Positions 59,905 through 64,000 of a stretch of 64,000 bases of DNA are shown here, piece by piece. This DNA comes from Temnopleurus reevesii (taxonomy: Eukaryota; Echinodermata; Echinoidea; Temnopleuroida; Temnopleuridae). The position numbers were made by a program, and so were the translations under genes. Under the pieces are notes generated by a model. That model saw only the letters and a program-made list of their open reading frames with translations. It had not been told where the DNA came from and did no database searches. The stretch is taken from assembly GCA_036244855.1 (NCBI GenBank), contig BQKZ01000096.1:102500-166499 (forward strand), read 5' to 3'. Numbering within the stretch: position 1 is the stretch's first letter; each line of letters starts with the position of its first letter.

Positions 59905-61200
59905 CTAGTAGCAGAGCGTTTCTCTGTTAGCGCTTGAACAAGAGTTTGGTGTATGACAGTGAGCTTGAACGAGCACAAATGTTATTTAGCAACAGGGATC
60001 TGCAGAGTCCTTGTTTTATTAGTGTCATCAACTATTGATAATATAATCTAAAGCACCACAAGACCTGCTTGTAGTAAATTTCTCTTTTATTGCTTGAACA
60101 AGAATTTGATGGATCGAGATGAACTTGGGGGAGCCCAAGAGCCGTTTAGCGACAATGATCTGCAATCTGTAGGTTCTTGTTATAATTGGTATCACCAATT
60201 ATTGAAGATGTGAAGCACCACTGCACCATTCGATTATCTAAAACTTTTATTCCGTAGGTTTTGTGAAAAGACAATCTCCTCCTCATAAGAAACAGCTGGA
60301 CAATGACTTTCCAAGACAACCTGTTGCTTGAACAAGCCTCGAGAAGTTCAAACACAATAAGGATGAGCTTAGGAGCGCAGATTGACGAGACTGCTAGCAA
60401 ACATCAGGGATACTCCTATTGTCTTCATGTCCATCCTTGAAATTTGATCAAAATATCGATCGAGGATCCTGGAAGTCACAGCTATTTGTTACACTTGACT
60501 TGCATTGCTCACAATCGGCATACATTATGCATCAAAACAGACTACCTGCATGATTGTACAACAGTAACTGGTAAGAGATAATAGGAGATTGAAGCATATC
60601 CACGTATTTAAACACAAGAGGGGGGAGTGTCCCTTTGAACTCCACAACATATGCCTCGCGAAGCGTGAAGCGTTAGCTGATTGGCAAGCCCAAAGTGTTT
60701 ATGTAAAATATGAGCGTGAACTGTGATCGGATAGCAACGAGCATGGATGAGTTACAACGTGACGATGCTGGGAAGAAGTCAGCTACAAGTCAACCGCACC
60801 ACTCATTCAGCCGTCCGAACAGCCAGCCGGTTGCTTTCCCTCACTCAATCGCTTTCTCTCCGCTGACGAGTCCTCGTAGTCGGTTACAGCATGATGTACA
60901 TGCATAAGTGCCTGCAATCATGCCTGTGTGTACACATAAACACTGTATGCATACATGCTTCACAGTCATCCCCTCCGCTAACACACACACAAACATGGCA
61001 TAACTTTCCCCCCAATCACCTGGCAGGAAGGCGGAAAGTCCCAAACATATCCCATAATGCAGCGGGCTTTGGGACGCTCTCTGACCCCTCGTCTGTCATC
61101 TCATTTGCATATTTTGCCTTACATCCACGCATTCTGACTGAGTTAAGGGTCAAAGGGCATTTGCTATTAGGTGTATCTACCCCTTTATAGTATGTGTTAT
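59905..61200 (-). promoter_or_regulatory. rbfox: Candidate rbfox upstream / promoter region
   Basis: It contains a three-copy degenerate repeat (59920-60415) and then CpG-richer sequence (about 60640-60880) with a CCAAT box on the minus strand (ATTGG at about 60681) and, further up, CTATAAAGGGG on the minus strand (about 61181-61191). No transcription start can be fixed. The plus-strand frame 60710-60907 (MSVNCDRIATSMDELQRDDA...) has no recognised relatives and is not called. Confidence 0.35.
59920..60415. repeat. Three-copy degenerate repeat adjoining rbfox exon 1
   Basis: GCTTGAACAAG occurs at 59932, 60092 and 60326. Copies 1 and 2 (160 bp apart) also share TTTCTCT(G/T)TTA, the GAG(C/A)TGAAC/GATGAACTT region, TTTAGC(A/G)ACA, GATCTGCA and AAAGCACCAC/GAAGCACCAC. 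Copy 3 keeps GATGAGCTTAGGAG and AGCAAACATCAGGGAT only. Confidence 0.7.
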
Positions 61201-62984
61201 AAATGAATATCAGGAGGATAAACCATTAGAATTCTACAGGAAATTATTTGCCAACTGTAATGAAAAACCATCAAACCAGGGTGTAATTTCATACCAATCA
61301 ATCAATATTCATATCTTACTCAGATTCTAACAGCATAAAAGACAAAGAGTTGTAAGGAAGAGAGGAGAAAGAGAGAGAGGAGAAAGAGAGAGAGAGAAAG
61401 AAAGGGGAATGAGTCATAACGAGGGAAGAAACTCTTAGAAAACAAATATCAGCACGAGAGAGAGAGAAAGAGAGAGAGAAAAAAAGAGCGAAAAAATGAA
61501 AGGGATGACAAGACTGCTAAAACAAAAAATGCCACTACTTAAAGTGCTACATAAATAATTCAGACAGTAGAACCAATGTGTAAGTTAATTTTGATAAATC
61601 TTACTATTCCCTGGAACGTCAATAAATCTCATAAAAATCAATGAGACGAGAAGACACCATCTGAAATATACCCAATCAAAACATAGAGGAAATGCATTAT
61701 TTCATATCTGAAATAAATAAAAAAAGGGTAACATATGCTCCTAATTGTGTCATCCATCTCCACCTATCTTTTACACCTAAAATGAGATGAAATTTCAGAG
61801 CTGGAACCAATAGTGATGGGATGCCAGATGGGAATTATAGCTTTCAATATAAATGGGATTCTCATCATTTGTCTCCTGCTGAGGGAAGGGGGGGGGGGGG
61901 GAAGGAGAGGAAGGGAGAGTTTTCTGTCGTCTTGTTTGTGATATAGCCATGCGGAACCGACGCTGATAGGGCTGCTGACGCGGGCCACTGAACAAGCCCA
62001 GATCAATTTTTAATCACGATGACTGGGCATGCTTCCCGACAGGGTGGCAATGACATGAGGGGAAGGGCGAGAGGATTGGGTGGGGGATTGGTGCCTGGGG
62101 ACCCTGGGGAGGGGTTGGTGCGAAAGGGGCAATTGCGGGAGGGGGGAATGTAAAATGGCAACTTTCATTTTCAAAAAAAAGAAAATAAACTTCATAATAA
62201 AACTGTGGAATTTCAAGTAGATTCCCTTCAATGAATGTCATGTCCTATTTATGTAATTGATGACTTAACAGTAATTACTAAACATCACTTTGTAGAACAA
62301 AGAGCTATTAATAAAATATAAAATAAAGGTTGTCATGGGCCACTGGTGATCATTAGAAAATAATGCAAGTTAAAAAATACTGTGATTTTGGCTATATAAC
62401 TACAAAAAATGCAAAACCAACAGAGTTATGTCTCCATCCTGCCTCTATCCAAACCATCATTCAACCCCCCCCCCCCCCCCACCACCACCACATAGAAAGG
62501 GGTTGCTCGGAAGTCATTTGATATATAAAATGATATTGCCAAACGGATGTGATGTTCTCTCAATTAATTCTAAATTGAATACCCGCAGGGCATCATCCTT
62601 TATCAGAGGTTGGTGAGAGCCTCCTGCAGAGGTACATCTGCGGCCATATTTGTATGATTTCCATATTACAAAGATGCCTGATGTACTGCTCTCTAATGTT
62701 ATAATGTTTAAAGATAGAAATATAATGGGAAAAGTTCTATTGAATTGATCCAGATCATGCTGCACTTGACCCAGGTGCAAAAAATAGGAATGGCAGCACA
62801 TTTTCTTAAAAGGAAGGACGTTATAAAGCTGGCTTTGTATACTGACAGGTTTCAATGTTCTGGTCTCACATGCCATATGTTAATATGTGAACATCACTCT
62901 ATCGAAACATTATTAGGTGGGTTTTTTCATTCTTTTTAACATTTCTTTTATATCCACAGCAACATCAATCAATCAGGAGGTTTT
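61201..62984. other. Intergenic DNA upstream of rbfox
   Basis: Includes (GA)n stretches at about 61360-61490, a poly-G run at about 61888-61901, and poly-C followed by (CCA)n at about 62466-62492. No gene supported; open frames here are short and without motifs. Confidence 0.5.
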
Positions 62985-63097
62985 TCATGAAGCTTGTAGC
63001 AGTGACTATTAGTCAGCGCTGACTAAATCATTGATTTTGATTGGATGAAAAGCAATATCCTATGTTAATTTTGGAGAATGACTGCAACAAACTTTCG
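62985..63097. mobile_element. Short inverted-repeat element, about 113 bp
   Basis: TCATGAAGCTTGTAGCAGTG at the left and the complement of GAAAGTTTGTTGCAGTCATT at the right. The interior carries the perfect palindrome TAGTCAGCGCTGACTA (63010-63025). Confidence 0.5.
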
Positions 63098-63648
63098 GAG
63101 ATCCTTGGAAACTCATTTACGTAGCATTGGAGCAAGTCGTATCCTGATTATTTGTTTTCATCCATAATATGAATATGAATAAAAATTACTCTAGCAAAGC
63201 ACCCAATTCAACTTTTCACGACAATGACATAGGATCAAGTGATAAAATGCCCCAAATAGCAAAGGTACATTTATGCAAGACACATCCTCCCATTCACTTC
63301 ACTCCAGGTACAAACTTCTCCACCTTTTGGGGCAAAGAAGGCGGTTGTAGATACAAAACACCAAATCCCCCCTCGTCGTTTTAGACGGCAGACATTTGTC
63401 AGAGAAGAAGACGAACACGTCAAAGTAGGTATCAACACGAGTCAATCAATACCATTTTGGCGTGTTGAGTTCCATTTGATGAAGTCTCTTCAACGCAAAA
63501 GAGAAAGCAGTTTAAGAGCGGTAAAATAAAGCGGCCGAGGCGATAAAGTGTCCGCTTAATTGGCACTTGACATCCCAACGCCACGCATCCTAAACCTCCT
63601 CCTCGCTTGAAGGGAGATGTTTCCAGACTTACTCTCAATCTCTCTTAT
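63098..63648. other. Intergenic DNA
   Basis: Moderate GC at about 63270-63620, no recognisable gene or repeat. Confidence 0.45.
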
Positions 63649-63777
63649 ACCCTGGTCACATAGGACTCCCGGAAGCAACCCGATTCAACACAACTCTTTG
63701 TTAATTCACAGTTAACTGCCTCCAAACAAAGAGTCATGTTGAATCGTGTTGCTTCAGCGGCCCTATGTGACCGGGGC
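63649..63777. mobile_element. MITE family F, about 129 bp
   Basis: CCCTGGTCACATAGGACTCC then GGAAGCAACCCGATTCAACA at the left, mirrored by TGTTGAATCGTGTTGCTTCA then GCGGCCCTATGTGACCGGGG at the right. The arms cover almost the whole element, leaving a small loop around 63700-63725 that contains TTCACAGTTAACTGCC. Confidence 0.85.
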
Positions 63778-64000
63778 TTTAGAAGAAGTGGAATTTAAAG
63801 CTTTCGACCCATGTTGGGATTTGTATATGAGAGGAGGTTGTACATGGTTAAGTTGCTCAGGGTTTTTCACAGCCTTTTCAGGACTGAAAAATTGTCATTG
63901 CAAATTGGCGATGATTACTGTATTCATAGCGAGAATCAATGTCAGTGCTAGTTCCTTAGATTGTATATTAATCAAAATTTGAGGAAATCGATATCGTTCA
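63778..64000. other. Window edge, no gene supported
   Basis: An open frame at 63746-63982 (plus) overlaps the MITE arm and has no recognisable motif. Confidence 0.4.

Noticed and set aside
60710..60907. 65-codon plus-strand frame MSVNCDRIATSMDELQRDDA...
   Set aside because: CpG-richer than its surroundings but no relative recognised and no splice or poly(A) context; it lies in the likely rbfox upstream region on the opposite strand.

Overview
The window is animal nuclear DNA: AT-rich, intron-dominated, and full of microsatellites, tandem repeats and short palindromic (MITE-like) elements. One gene is recognisable with confidence, an RBFOX (fox-1 / A2BP1) alternative-splicing regulator on the minus strand, whose coding exons run from 59904 down to 11959. 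The single RBFOX gene, the base composition and the density of short inverted-repeat elements would suit a marine invertebrate deuterostome such as an echinoderm, but nothing here fixes the species.

Layout. 1-751 (+) is the 3' end of an unrelated, unrecognised gene: the window opens on a GTAAGT donor, followed by a possible 133-bp intron and a terminal exon coding for a low-complexity Pro/Ser/Asn-rich tail. 752-7484 is its 3' flank and intergenic DNA with several MITE families, a small tandem array interrupted by a LINE 3' end, and a long CT tract. 7485-11958 is the probable long 3' UTR of rbfox. 11959-59904 holds eight rbfox exons: 59668-59904 (probable N-terminal exon), 43599-43757 and 42646-42699 (first half of the RRM), 35480-35572 (second half of the RRM, 93 nt), 26511-26583, 20322-20509, 16071-16208, and 11959-12003 (C-terminal exon with stop). 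All splice phases agree and give a predicted protein of about 328 residues. 59905-64000 is the upstream region, with a three-copy repeat next to the first exon and more palindromic elements.

The most interesting signal is around the 93-nt RRM exon. The RBFOX target hexamer TGCATG lies directly on its 3' splice site and directly on its 5' splice site in the transcribed strand, with two more copies within 63 nt upstream and one about 250 nt downstream. In mammals, and in a nearly identical fly exon, skipping this exon through Fox sites at its splice sites yields an in-frame RRM-deleted, dominant-negative isoform. The window suggests the same autoregulatory loop here. The adjacent intron, between the two exons encoding the first RRM half, is almost entirely a CU-rich tract in the transcript.

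The rest is introns and repeats. At least ten inverted-repeat element families occur, two with pogo/Tigger-like termini and TA duplications, plus a 196-bp satellite (6 copies), a decayed ~126-bp array, a 44-55-bp minisatellite, a 541-bp duplication around a GAT array, and one short assembly gap inside poly-G at 35802-35813. No tRNA, rRNA or CRISPR was found.
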